Shown here in pieces: positions 34,530 through 43,236 of a DNA stretch of 64,000 bases (positions within the stretch are counted from its first letter, which is position 1; each line of letters starts with the position of its first letter). The position numbers and the translations under genes were made by a program. The stretch covers positions 528,427-592,426 of the forward strand of contig NZ_SCKT01000002.1 of the NCBI RefSeq assembly GCF_014155765.1, written 5' to 3'. Below the pieces are notes generated by a model, which ran no database searches, was not told the origin of the DNA, and saw only the letters and a program-made list of their open reading frames with translations. This stretch comes from Pantoea dispersa (lineage in GTDB: Bacteria > Pseudomonadota > Gammaproteobacteria > Enterobacterales > Enterobacteriaceae).

Positions 34530-37147
34530 AAACTACCTGCGCTTATTGCGGGGTGGGCTGCGGCGTCGAGGTCACGCAGCCGCAGAGCGCGTCGCCTCAG
34601 GTCAGTGGCGATACCCGTCATCCGGCGAATGCCGGGCGGCTATGCGTAAAGGGCGCGGCACTGGGCGAAACCCTGACACAGGCCGGACGGTTGCTGCATC
34701 CTCAGCTTCATCACCAGCGGGTCAGCATGGAGACGGCACTGGATGCCGCGGCTGATGGTTTGCGCAGGATTATCGATGCGCATGGCCCGGAGGCGGTGGC
34801 TTTCTACGGTTCCGGCCAGTTGCTCACGGAAGATTACTATGTGGCGAACAAGCTGATGAAAGGCTTTCTCGGCGTCGCCAACATCGATACCAATTCACGC
34901 CTGTGTATGGCCTCCGCGGTGACAGGCTATAAACGGGCATTTGGGGCGGATGCCGTACCGTGCTGTTACGAGGATCTGGATGAGGCCGAGGTAGTCATTC
35001 TTGTCGGCTCGAACGCCGCCTGGGCCCATCCGGTGCTGTTTCAGCGCCTGAAACAGGCAAAAGTGCAGCGCCCTGAGATGCAGGTTGTGGTTATCGATCC
35101 GCGCCGCACGGCCAGTTGTGAATTCGCCGATCTGCATTTACCGCTCCGGCCGGGCAGCGATCCGGCCCTGTTCTCGGGCCTGCTGCACTGGCTGGAACAG
35201 CATGACGGCATTGACGTCACGATGCTGCCGCATCTGGACGGTGTAGACACAACCTTACGGGCCGCGCGGCAGTGGGATGGTGCGGCGGTGGCAGCCCATT
35301 GTGATATCAGCCATGAAGTGATCGCCGCGTTCTACGGGTTGTTTACCCGGCATGAGCGCGTACTGACCTTATGGTGCATGGGCATTAACCAGTCACAAAG
35401 CGGCAGTGACAACAACAATGCTATTCTCAATGCGCACCTGCTGAGCGGCAAGATTGGCCGACCCGGCTGCGGCCCGTTTTCGCTGACCGGACAGCCGAAT
35501 GCGATGGGCGGGCGGGAAGTAGGGGGGCTGGCCAACCAACTGGCGGCGCATATGAGTTTCACCGCAGAAGATTGCGACCGTTTACAGCGTTTCTGGCGCA
35601 GTCCGCGTATGGCGCGTGAGCCCGGCCTGACGGCGGTTGATCTGTTTGACGCCATTGACCGTGGAGCAATCAAAGCTGTGTGGATTATGGGCACCAATCC
35701 GGCGGTTTCGATGCCAGAAGGCAATCGCATTGCCCGGGCGCTGGCTGCCTGTCCGCTGGTAATTGTGTCAGACGTGCTGGCGCAAACGGATACCACCGCC
35801 TTTGCGCATATTTTGCTACCCGCGCAGGGCTGGGGGGAAAAGAACGGCACCGTGACCAATTCTGAACGCCGGATTTCCCGTCAGCGCGCGTTTATGCCTC
35901 CGGCCGGAGAAGCTAAACCGGACTGGTGGTTACTCGCGCAGGTCGCCCAGCGTCTGGGCTTTCATGAAGGCTTTACCTGGACGCATCCGGCAGCCATCTT
36001 CCGCGAGCATGCGGCGTTGTCGGGGTTTGAGAACAACGGCCAGCGCGCCTTTGATATCAGCGGTCTGGCCGGTATGAGCGACGCACAGTGGGATGCGATG
36101 AAGCCGGTACAGTGGCCAATCAACGCTCGTTATCCCGAGGGCTGCGCCCGGCTGTTTAGCGACCGGCACTTTTACCATCCTGATGGTAAAGCCCGCCTGT
36201 TGCCACCGGCCACGCCGCAGCCAGTGGTGTGCGAAACGGCTTACCCGTTATTAATGAACAGCGGACGGATCCGCGATCAGTGGCACACCATGACGCGTAC
36301 CGGCCTGGTTCCCCGGCTCATGCAGCATTGTGATGAGCCATTTGCAGCCCTGCATCCGCAGGACGCACAACGCTATGGCCTGTGCGCGGGCGCACTGGCA
36401 CGGGTGCAGTCCGACGCGGGCTGGGTGACGGTGCGTGTGACGCTGGACAGCGGTCTGCGGCGCGGTGAGATCTTTGTCCCTATGCACTGGAACCGACAGT
36501 TCAGCCTGCAGGGCACGGTTGGCGGACTGGTGGCTTCAACCCGCTGTCCAGTCTCGGCACAGCCTGCATTTAAACAAACCGCTGTGCGTATCCACCCGCT
36601 CAACGCCAGCTGGCAGGGCTGGCTCTGGCAGCGCGACGCAAGCCCGCCTGATGCGCTGCGCTACTGGGCGCGAACACCCTATGAGGGCGTGCAACGCTTT
36701 AGCGTGGCTGGAGACGGTTCACCAGAACAGTGGCTCATGGCAACGATCCCGCTGGCCGGGCTGCAACTGCAAACCGCTCATGCGGCGGAACCGCATTACC
36801 GCCTGCTGGCCTGGCGTAACGGTGAGCTGCACCTGGTCTTTTATGCAGGCGCGTCTTTACCCGAGATCAATCATGACTGGGTTGCGCAGGCTTTTCGCCA
36901 GGCACCTGTGAATGCGGCGGACCGGCATGCTCTGCTGGCGGGACAATCGGCACAACGTGCCGTGGCTGGCCGGACGATCTGTAGCTGCTTTGGCGTTGGG
37001 GAAAACACCATCTTACAGGCGATTAAACAGGGCTGTCACAGCACTCAGGCACTGGGTAACGCACTCAACTGTGGTACCAACTGCGGCTCCTGCCTGCCGG
37101 AGCTAAAACACCTTTTGCTTTCCGTTGCTGTACCGGAGGAAGAATGA
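34526..37147 (+). CDS. nasA: Assimilatory nitrate reductase catalytic subunit NasA
   Basis: This 873-residue cytoplasmic molybdopterin enzyme reduces nitrate to nitrite. The N-terminal 4Fe-4S motif is at C5, C8 and C12 (CAYCGVGCGVEV) with a further cysteine near LCVKG. The molybdopterin domains run through about residue 680, with TNSRLCMAS at the active-site region. A C-terminal BFD-like [2Fe-2S] domain holds CSC and NCGTNCGSC cysteines, as in Klebsiella NasA. It overlaps nasCB by four bases and the methyltransferase gene by four, so the three form one translational unit. Confidence 0.95.
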   Translation: MKTTCAYCGVGCGVEVTQPQSASPQVSGDTRHPANAGRLCVKGAALGETLTQAGRLLHPQLHHQRVSMETALDAAADGLRRIIDAHGPEAVAFYGSGQLLTEDYYVANKLMKGFLGVANIDTNSRLCMASAVTGYKRAFGADAVPCCYEDLDEAEVVILVGSNAAWAHPVLFQRLKQAKVQRPEMQVVVIDPRRTASCEFADLHLPLRPGSDPALFSGLLHWLEQHDGIDVTMLPHLDGVDTTLRAARQWDGAAVAAHCDISHEVIAAFYGLFTRHERVLTLWCMGINQSQSGSDNNNAILNAHLLSGKIGRPGCGPFSLTGQPNAMGGREVGGLANQLAAHMSFTAEDCDRLQRFWRSPRMAREPGLTAVDLFDAIDRGAIKAVWIMGTNPAVSMPEGNRIARALAACPLVIVSDVLAQTDTTAFAHILLPAQGWGEKNGTVTNSERRISRQRAFMPPAGEAKPDWWLLAQVAQRLGFHEGFTWTHPAAIFREHAALSGFENNGQRAFDISGLAGMSDAQWDAMKPVQWPINARYPEGCARLFSDRHFYHPDGKARLLPPATPQPVVCETAYPLLMNSGRIRDQWHTMTRTGLVPRLMQHCDEPFAALHPQDAQRYGLCAGALARVQSDAGWVTVRVTLDSGLRRGEIFVPMHWNRQFSLQGTVGGLVASTRCPVSAQPAFKQTAVRIHPLNASWQGWLWQRDASPPDALRYWARTPYEGVQRFSVAGDGSPEQWLMATIPLAGLQLQTAHAAEPHYRLLAWRNGELHLVFYAGASLPEINHDWVAQAFRQAPVNAADRHALLAGQSAQRAVAGRTICSCFGVGENTILQAIKQGCHSTQALGNALNCGTNCGSCLPELKHLLLSVAVPEEE

Positions 37148-37974
37148 TGATTGCGATCAATCCTTTAGATAAACTGCTGGCGCCGGACAACGCGTCCAGC
37201 CCTGGCAAAGTCTGGCTGGTAGGGGCCGGACCGGGGGATGTGGAACTACTGACAGTCAAGGCGCTGCGCCTGCTGCAACGTGCGGATGTCGTGGTCTATG
37301 ATCGCCTGGTCAGCGAAGCGGTGATGGCGGAAGTCGCCAGCAGCGCACTCTGTATCGACGTAGGTAAACAGCCGGGCCATCACGGCCTGAAGCAGGCACA
37401 GATTAATCAACTGCTGGTGGACCTGGCTGCCAGCGGGCGCAATGTCGTACGTTTAAAAGGCGGCGATCCCTTTATCTTTGGCCGTGGCGGTGAAGAGATG
37501 GTCAGTCTGCAACAGGCGAATATTGTCTGCGAAGTGGTGCCCGGCATTACCGCCGCCGTGGGCTGTGCGGCTGCCAGCGGCATTCCACTGACGCACCGTG
37601 ACTGTGCCCAGTCATTGCGCTTTATCACCGGACACGGGCGCAGCGGCGAGCCGCAGTTGGATGCGGCGGCGCTGACCGCAACCAATCAGACGCTGGTGTT
37701 TTACATGGGGTTAAGCTGGAGCAGCGTGATTAGCGCCCGGTTACGGGAATATGGCCGCAGTGAGGCAACGCCGGTGGCGATCATTGAGAACGGTACGCGT
37801 CAGAACCAGCGGGTGCTGATCACCACGCTGGCCGGGTTGCCTGAAACTGTTGAGCAGCAAAAACCGGTGTCGCCGTCGTTACTGATTGTGGGCGATGTGG
37901 TGCGCTATTACCGGGCTGATCGAGTCGCAGCGCATGGGGAGGAGTTGGCGTTAAGTGATAGTGCAGTGCAGTGA
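37144..37974 (+). CDS. cobA: Uroporphyrinogen-III C-methyltransferase (SUMT)
   Basis: This 276-residue SAM-dependent enzyme makes precorrin-2, the siroheme precursor. Motifs are VGAGPGDVELLTVKAL near residue 25, VVVYDRLVS, and LKGGDPFIFGRGGEE near residue 105. It consists of the methyltransferase only, without the CysG dehydrogenase/ferrochelatase half. Its place in the nas operon fits the need for siroheme in NasB. The start overlaps the nasA stop (ATGATGA); either of two adjacent ATGs is possible. Confidence 0.93.
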   Translation: MMIAINPLDKLLAPDNASSPGKVWLVGAGPGDVELLTVKALRLLQRADVVVYDRLVSEAVMAEVASSALCIDVGKQPGHHGLKQAQINQLLVDLAASGRNVVRLKGGDPFIFGRGGEEMVSLQQANIVCEVVPGITAAVGCAAASGIPLTHRDCAQSLRFITGHGRSGEPQLDAAALTATNQTLVFYMGLSWSSVISARLREYGRSEATPVAIIENGTRQNQRVLITTLAGLPETVEQQKPVSPSLLIVGDVVRYYRADRVAAHGEELALSDSAVQ

Positions 37975-38150
37975 TGCTTAACGTGCCGAAGGAAGGGACA
38001 CGGTTTTTACGGCTGGGGGATGAGACGGTCGCAAAAGCATTATCGGCGAATATGTTAGTGAGAGCCCCTACCTTAAGCGCCTTTCACATGAAACTGATGC
38101 CTGACAGTTACCTCACTCAGACATTTTTCTTAAGATTTTACCCTGAATAA
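37974..38150 (+). CDS. Hypothetical 58-residue protein, coupled to the SUMT gene
   Basis: An ATG overlaps the SUMT stop as TGATG, the same coupling seen across the operon. The frame encodes MLNVPKEGTRFLRLGDETVA and continues to TQTFFLRFYPE. I do not recognise it. It could be a truncated nas-linked protein or a chance frame at the island edge, since similarity to neighbours ends here and integrase debris follows. Confidence 0.35.
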   Translation: MLNVPKEGTRFLRLGDETVAKALSANMLVRAPTLSAFHMKLMPDSYLTQTFFLRFYPE

Positions 38151-38457
38151 ACGCTATCGCTGCATTACACAATCGGCAATCTGTCGGACACTGAGATACG
38201 TTTGCATGGTATCCAGAACGCTTCATCACAACCTGACATTGACCACTGCCAGTCGCGCCATACTTTTATCTTCTCAGTCCAGGTAAACTTTATTCTGGCT
38301 GGTATAGGCTGGCCGAAATCTGTCCGAATAGAGGCCGAAAAAATTCTAACTGTCTGATTATAAAGAGATGCTTTGATTAGTATTGCTACCATTCATAAGC
38401 TGGTGGTTAGCGCATATCTCTTTGAATTTACTAGATTAAATGTGCGTTTTTTAACAA
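38151..38457. other. Gene-poor interval at the right edge of the nas island
   Basis: About 300 bases. A 75-codon frame on the minus strand (38165-38392) lacks a ribosome binding site and recognisable similarity, so I do not call it. No terminator for the nas operon is evident. Confidence 0.4.
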
Positions 38458-38540
38458 ATATGCTATGTATATAGCATATCCACAACGGCATGATTTGCAA
38501 GGTCAGATTTTCAGCTGTGCGTAAATTTGCGGAATTTGTC
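38458..38540. repeat. 83-bp direct repeat, copy B, with 9-bp palindrome
   Basis: Matches copy A (25757-25839) in the same orientation. The palindrome arms lie at 38458-38466 and 38471-38479. Similarity stops exactly at the left end of the palindrome. To the right, an integrase 3' end follows, as at copy A, but no ParD-like gene lies to the left. The two copies bracket the nas cluster, about 12.7 kb apart. Confidence 0.9.
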
Positions 38541-38556
38541 CGTAATTGCCTATGCC

Positions 38557-38790
38557 TCATACCAGTACGTACTCATCGCCACGGGGGTCAGGATACTTCG
38601 GTGTCATGGAGAGATTAACCGCTGTGTAAACACCTCATCCTAATGCGCTTCATATAACCTTCCCGATAAACTGCGGATCTCATGGAAAGTGGGCGGGTTG
38701 TCCGCCTCATCCAGACCGCAGCGGGTTCGCGCGCGTAAATGCCTGCGTCAGATTTTCCGGGCGTACCGGACCGGGTCTCCGCTCTGCTAC
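38557..38790 (-). pseudogene. Lambda-type integrase, C-terminal remnant B
   Basis: The minus strand shows VRPENLTQAFTRA, a frameshift, then NPPTFHEIRSLSGRLYEAH, a stop, and finally NLSMTPKYPDPRGDEYVLV. FHEIRSLSGRLY is the conserved box II of lambda-like tyrosine recombinases (HxxR), and KYPDPRGDE corresponds to the catalytic tyrosine region. The LLGHK segment between them is damaged. It is longer than remnant A and clearly inactive. Confidence 0.8.
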
Positions 38791-38821
38791 TACCCCAGAA
38801 TTACCTGAAAATAAATTTGTT

Positions 38822-39103
38822 ATGTTTGACGGGTGGCAGCCTTCAGCAACGTTTAGTGACACCGCCAATCGTATAGATATTAAGATTTCAGCTGCACCTG
38901 ACAGGCTGCAGCTGGCTGATTTCGTGAATTACTGGAAAGCAGAAAGCGTGGCGTACTACCAGAGTCAGTGGGAATTGAAACTGGCACGCTATATTGAAAA
39001 GGGGCGCAAACACCTTTCCTCTAAGCGCTCCAGAGAAAGACGAGACTGCATGCTGGTATCTGGGATGGATTATGAAATACCTGAAGGGTTCAGGGGAGGG
39101 TAG
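38822..39103 (+). pseudogene. DnaT-like ssDNA-binding domain fragment
   Basis: The 93-residue frame contains FDGWQPSATFSDTA, then LADFVNYWKAESVAYYQSQW and ELKLARYI. This is the DnaT/primosomal C-terminal domain pattern common in phage and plasmid replication proteins. The frame is open upstream of the ATG (PELPENKFV precedes it), so the true gene was longer, and the C-terminal 25 residues look unrelated. It is likely a remnant of a mobile element. Confidence 0.55.
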
Positions 39104-39149
39104 GGGAGCTTTACAGATTCATCTGCTGATTTTGGAAACTTTTGGGTGT

Positions 39150-39294
39150 CAGTCTGGCCAGTGCAGGCGCCGGCAGAAATGCTCACCGTCCTCGCTGCCA
39201 TCAATGCCGGTCAGGTCCAGGGACATTTCGTCAATGGAATACTGCTCAGCGCGGGGCGTAGCTCTTCCGGGGTGGTCATTATGCGCTGCGACAT
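39150..39294 (-). pseudogene. umuC: umuC remnant (Y-family DNA polymerase fragment)
   Basis: One minus-strand frame reads AEQYSIDEMSLDLTGIDGSE and ends in WPD-stop. YSIDE is the catalytic carboxylate motif of UmuC/DinB polymerases. The upstream sequence MSQRIMTTPEEL is in a different frame and also matches UmuC, so there is a frameshift between them. Only about 48 codons remain. It belongs with the umuD remnant at 39898. Confidence 0.75.
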
Positions 39295-39371
39295 ACTTTG
39301 GCGTAAGTGCAATGGATAATCTATTTAAATTTCAAAAGCATTTGAGAGTCGATACATTGTCTACTGAGGTG

Positions 39372-39897
39372 TCACATAATTTCATTTATCCAGTCTGCAA
39401 ATGCGCTTACGGCAGGGGAAAGGAATTTCTGATGTGGGTAAAGTAAGTTGACCGGGACTGATGACGGCTGCCAGTCGGCCAGCACTTCAACCAGCGCTCC
39501 CTTCTGAAGGTGCTCTGATACAACGCTCTCAGCAAGCTGGGCAAGCCAGAAACCTTCCAGACACATTTTTATATAGAGTCCCGTCTCGTTAACGGCTGCC
39601 TGACCGCTGACCGATACAGAAAGCGCTTCCGTCCCCTGGACAAAACGTAACTCGCTGGTACGCCGGGCCTGCCCGGAAAAGTAGTGTATAGCCCGATGAT
39701 TTGATAAATCTCCAGGAGAACGGGGGATCCCGTACTCCCTGAGATAGTCCGGAGAGGCGCAGGTTATCCAGCGGAACTTCCCCAGTGGACGGGCAACAAG
39801 CGTGGAGTTTAGTAGCTCACCTGTTCTGATCACGCAGTCGACTCCCTCCTGTACGAGATCGACCTGCCGGTCACTCACGCCTATCATCAGGTAAATA
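39372..39897 (-). pseudogene. LysR-type regulator fragment (effector domain only)
   Basis: About 173 codons match the second half of a LysR protein (SDRQVDLVQEGVDCVIRTGE, then FRWITCASPDYLREYG). The DNA-binding domain is absent. At the right end the reading PDIYLMIGVSD joins umuD sequence directly, within about five bases of 39897. The C-terminus looks natural (FADWINEIM-stop). An ATG at 39887 is internal to the domain. It is a transposed or recombined piece lying between the two umu remnants. Confidence 0.75.
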
Positions 39898-40211
39898 TCC
39901 GGTCAACCACCATGACGTCGCCGTCGCAGAGGCCCAGGTCCCGCATGCTGTTGCCGCTGGCGCGCACGAAGAAGGTTGATGCACGCCGGCGGATGCACAG
40001 TTCGTTCAGATCAAGTTCTTTCTCGACGTAATCCTGCGCAGGGGCGGGAAAGCCGGCGGCGCACGGATCGGCATAAAGCGGCACCCGGACCCGGGGCGTA
40101 AAAATGGGTGGCCAGAGGAGCGTCAGGCCGGCGGTACAGCTACTGGGTTCATGATCTGATGCCCTTGCCATGCTGCAGTGTGACTGCGAAAGAGCTGAGT
40201 AAATCGCGCAT
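39898..40211 (-). pseudogene. umuD: umuD remnant (SOS mutagenesis protease-like subunit)
   Basis: The minus strand encodes GFPAPAQDYVEKELDLNELC and ASTFFVRASGNSMRDLGLCD, then GDVMVVDR. The A-G self-cleavage site (CAAG-FPAP) and the catalytic serine motif (GNSM) are intact, but the part carrying the catalytic lysine is lost where the LysR fragment begins. The likely original start, ATG 40211 after AGGAGG, now runs into a stop after 20 codons, so the N-terminus is frameshifted too. A LexA box lies upstream. Confidence 0.8.
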
Positions 40212-40232
40212 AAAATTCCTCCTGTTATTTTA

Positions 40233-40248
40233 CTGTTCATGCATACAG
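40233..40248. promoter_or_regulatory. LexA (SOS) box upstream of the umuD remnant
   Basis: CTG-N10-CAG with a palindromic TTCATGCATA core. It lies 22 bases before the AGGAGG-preceded ATG of the umuD remnant. It is still intact although the genes it once controlled are broken. Confidence 0.8.
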
Positions 40249-40402
40249 TATTGTTGGGGCGGAATTATCTGGCAAGAGGGATTGAAACGGTTGGTGCAGA
40301 AGCGAAGCCATCTGACTGACTCGCCGGGAGATTTTTTATTAAGGTCAGCATGGCAGATACAGAACGGCGCCACTATGCTCAGCTCAGGGCCGGGAGACAT
40401 GG

Positions 40403-40434
40403 AGAGCCGGGCTGTATCTTTAGAGCCCGGCTCT
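40403..40434. terminator. GC-rich perfect hairpin
   Basis: AGAGCCGGGCT (40403-40413) pairs with AGCCCGGCTCT (40424-40434) across a ten-base loop. Only two T residues follow. It may terminate a transcript lost in rearrangement; no gene ends next to it. Confidence 0.5.
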
Positions 40435-40579
40435 TTGTGGCCGGGCAGGTTTTGTTAAAATCCAGAATTAAGCGTAATCTGCGTTATCGGTTCATTCCGG
40501 CGTAGGTGAATGACGCTCTTTCGACACGACCGCTGCTCCTTGCGTAAACGCTGTGTTATAACAGGCAATAAAAGGTTTG

Positions 40580-41328
40580 TTATCTATTAAAAGGATAGTT
40601 TGGTTTAATATCGCAATAGTTAACTGTTGGGAAGCCTTCTACCATTTTTACTCCAATATCTTTTTCAAAGGAAAGATAGGCAGTATGAGGTTTTTTTCTC
40701 AAAACATTAGCAACGAGTTCGATAAAGTGCGTTTTGTTTCCATTTTGCGGAAATTCCTCAAATACTTCTTCAAAGAATGACAAGGGGAAAATATTTGCAT
40801 TCATCCCCCATCCATAAAAGCACCTAAATGGACAAGCGCAATCTCTGGCCTTTTTCGTTCCGGCAATTCCATTGTTGCATGTAAAGCGATTGCATCCCAG
40901 ATAACTTCTGCTTTTTCCTCAGGGAATTTGTTATCGACTAAGTACTGCCGTGCCGCATCAGCTCCATCCAGTTCGAATCTGGCATCTTTGATGAACTTTT
41001 CGGTAAGCCCCAGGTCGTGCATTATACAACCTAAATAAAGCATTTCTTCATCAAAAGCTTTACCAAGTTTTTTTCCAATAGAAGCTGCGAATAAATATGT
41101 TCTTACAACATGATTGAAAAGGGGAGCTGATGAGCATGAAGCAACAAGCTCAGTAGCCCCATCAGTGAAGCGTGTATGGGGTATAGTAACCCCTGCCAAT
41201 GTTGCTGGCAATTCGCCGTTGAATCTGGAAAGAGGTATGGCTTGGGTAGTCTTACCCATTGCTTTGAACATTGGCGCAGATGCACACAGCACACAACAAC
41301 ATGATGAAATAAATTCTCTACGATTCAT
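40580..41328 (-). pseudogene. HD-domain hydrolase (cyanamide-hydratase-like), frameshifted
   Basis: The first frame (41328-40801, 175 residues) has a Tat-like signal (MNRREFISSCCCVLCASAP) and the HD-superfamily residues: H in LFNHVVRT, HD in GCIMHDLGL and H in AIALHATMEL. It stops after LGAFMDGG. The next frame (40804-40580) continues the family's C-terminal region with IFPLSFFEEVFEEFPQN and FIELVANVLRKKP. They join at a GGATGGGGGATG tract, so a single-base change in the G-run explains the split. Relatives include fungal Ddi2/cyanamide hydratase. It is probably inactive unless frameshifting occurs. Confidence 0.75.
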
Positions 41329-41358
41329 AAAAGATCTTCATATCCACTAATTAAAGAG

Positions 41359-42057
41359 TCAGGAATGCATTGTTTTGCTAATTTTTCTGGCAGCATTTTC
41401 TAAAATATGCAAACGCTCGCTTACTCTTGTGGCTGATGCTTCTTTTAGTTTGGCAGCAATCCAGGCTGGGGCTGTCTCAGGACGTCCAGCTTCATAGGGG
41501 GGATGTGGTGCATATTCCAGCCCCAGCTGAACTTGCATGGCTGCATCTTCACCGCAAAGCTCTCCAATCAATACCAGAGCAAAATCAATACCTGCGGTAA
41601 CGCCTCCACCCGTTATGACATCTCCATCTTTTACCACTCGGCCTTCGTCCGGTATCGCGCCAAACAAGCTGAGCTGATCACGCCATGCCCAATGGCAGGC
41701 TGCTCTCTTTCCTGAGAGTAAACCGGCAGCGCCGAGTATTAATGAACCAGAACAAACAGAGGTTATATAAGATGCTGTATGAGCCAGTTTTACTATTGAT
41801 TCCATATATCTATCGTTCTCAATAGCATCCGTACATCCACTTCCACCTGGAACACACAGTATGTCACATTCTTTCTCATACATGAGATCCCTGAGCCCTG
41901 TGAAATGCATGCCGTCAGCATAAACATTTTCACCGTCTACTGATGCGAGAATTGTTTCGAACTGAGGTGTACGGGAAAAGAACTGGTAAGGACCAGTGAA
42001 ATCAAGCTGCGTTACGCCGTTATAGATTGGAATCAATACTTTGAAGAAATTAGACAT
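41359..42057 (-). CDS. DJ-1/PfpI-family protein, isonitrile-hydratase-like
   Basis: This 232-residue protein has a nucleophile elbow at C102 (TSVCSGSLILGAAGLL) and the conserved D19 (QLDFTGPYQF), both used by isocyanide hydratase InhA of Pseudomonas. The residue after the cysteine is Ser where InhA has Thr. InhA converts isonitriles to N-formamides. It lies 30 bases upstream of the HD-domain gene on the same strand and is divergent from a DJ-1/AraC regulator. The three suggest catabolism or detoxification of small C-N triple-bond compounds. Substrate unproven. Confidence 0.82.
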   Translation of the reverse strand: MSNFFKVLIPIYNGVTQLDFTGPYQFFSRTPQFETILASVDGENVYADGMHFTGLRDLMYEKECDILCVPGGSGCTDAIENDRYMESIVKLAHTASYITSVCSGSLILGAAGLLSGKRAACHWAWRDQLSLFGAIPDEGRVVKDGDVITGGGVTAGIDFALVLIGELCGEDAAMQVQLGLEYAPHPPYEAGRPETAPAWIAAKLKEASATRVSERLHILENAARKISKTMHS

Positions 42058-42146
42058 GATGAATCCCTAAGATTGTAATGGCCTGAAATGAGCCTACCAT
42101 CTATAGTGGTGGCCAAAATGACATTAATCATTCAAAAAAGGACATT

Positions 42147-43076
42147 ATGAACATAGGTTTTTACATCTTTGATGATTTTCAACTTTTAGATCTTAGTGGG
42201 CCATTGGCTGCTTTTCAGTTCGTGAGCTTCACGGGGCATCATATTGTTTATAAACAACATGTTTTATCCATGAGGGGTGGTGCTGTTACGTGTACAGCTG
42301 GATTCTCAATTGAATCTCAAAAACTCTACCCGGAGCAATCCTTCGATTTACTGTTGGTTGTAGGAGGTCAGGGAGGCCGGAATATCTCAAGAGATAGCCA
42401 GGAAGGTAGAGCGCTGAAGAAAGCCTGCCTATCCAGTAAAAGTTTTGGCAGTATCTGCACAGGAGCTTTTGTCCTCGCTGAGTTGGGTCTTCTGGATGGG
42501 AAAACCGCTACTACTCACTGGAAATATAGGCATATTTTTAGTGATTTATACCCTGATGTAGTACTATCCACTGATGCTCTGTTCGTGAAAGATGGTGGCG
42601 TTTGGACATCAGCAGGAATATCCAGCGGTATCGATCTCGCGCTTGCGATAATTGAGGATAATCTTGGCACTGCAGTCTCATTAAAAGTTGCTCAGGAACT
42701 TGTTGTCGCGCAGCGCCGCACAGGGGGACAATCGCAATTTTCACCTGTTTTATTTTTAGAACCTCAGTCATCAAAAATTAAAGCTGTTTTGAATTATATT
42801 CATACGCATTTAGATCATGACTTGCGAGTTGAAAGTTTAGCTGAGGTTGCTTGCCTTAGCTCAAGGCAACTCACCAGGCTTTTTACTAAAGAAACAGGTG
42901 AAACCATTGCCAAAGCGGTTGAAAAAATTCGTCTGGATTCAGCAAAGTCTCTTCTGGAAACATCAGGGCTTTCCGTAGAAAAAGTTTCCAGATGCTGCGG
43001 GTTCGGTAACTCAGCCAGAATGAGAAGGGCTTTTCAACGGCATTATAAAAAACTCCCTCAAGCCTTCAGGAATTGA
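42147..43076 (+). CDS. GlxA-family regulator (DJ-1/PfpI domain plus AraC HTH)
   Basis: The protein has 309 residues. A DJ-1-like domain lies at about 1-190 (LLVVGGQGGRNI, GSICTGAFVLAELGLLDGKT with the elbow cysteine). An AraC-type HTH follows at about 215-305 (RVESLAEVACLSSRQLTRLF, SRCCGFGNSARMRRAF). Such regulators bind a small ligand in the DJ-1 pocket. It is divergent, 89 bases from the isonitrile-hydratase-like gene, and most likely controls it. The region is AT-richer than the core. Confidence 0.88.
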   Translation: MNIGFYIFDDFQLLDLSGPLAAFQFVSFTGHHIVYKQHVLSMRGGAVTCTAGFSIESQKLYPEQSFDLLLVVGGQGGRNISRDSQEGRALKKACLSSKSFGSICTGAFVLAELGLLDGKTATTHWKYRHIFSDLYPDVVLSTDALFVKDGGVWTSAGISSGIDLALAIIEDNLGTAVSLKVAQELVVAQRRTGGQSQFSPVLFLEPQSSKIKAVLNYIHTHLDHDLRVESLAEVACLSSRQLTRLFTKETGETIAKAVEKIRLDSAKSLLETSGLSVEKVSRCCGFGNSARMRRAFQRHYKKLPQAFRN

Positions 43077-43173
43077 AATGACAGCCCGCATTGTAATTGT
43101 AAGAATATTCAAGAGTAAATGTTTTTTCCCAAGCGGCGGTTTGGTTATTTAAACGCGCCTCATAGCGCAGAAT
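43066..43173 (-). pseudogene. Possible C-terminal fragment of an unknown protein, cut by the IS
   Basis: An open frame of 35 codons runs from the IS left end to a stop overlapping the GlxA-type gene: ILRYEARLNNQTAAWEKTFT then LEYSYNYNAGCHFNS. It reads like real protein but I cannot identify it, and chance is possible. Confidence 0.3.
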
Positions 43174-43236
43174 TGAATCGCCACGGCTTTAACAGACACC
43201 TCGGAGTCATTTAAGATGGCTTAAAGAGAGGTGCCC

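Noticed and set aside
38165-38392. 75-codon minus-strand frame at the edge of the nas island
   Set aside because: No ribosome binding site and no similarity I recognise; kept only as part of a gene-poor interval.
38994-39446. 150-codon plus-strand frame
   Set aside because: It crosses the DnaT-like fragment in another frame, the umuC remnant in antisense and the LysR fragment end, so it is a chance frame.
40108-40458. 116-codon plus-strand frame over the umuD remnant and LexA box
   Set aside because: Antisense to the umuD similarity and composed of shadow sequence.
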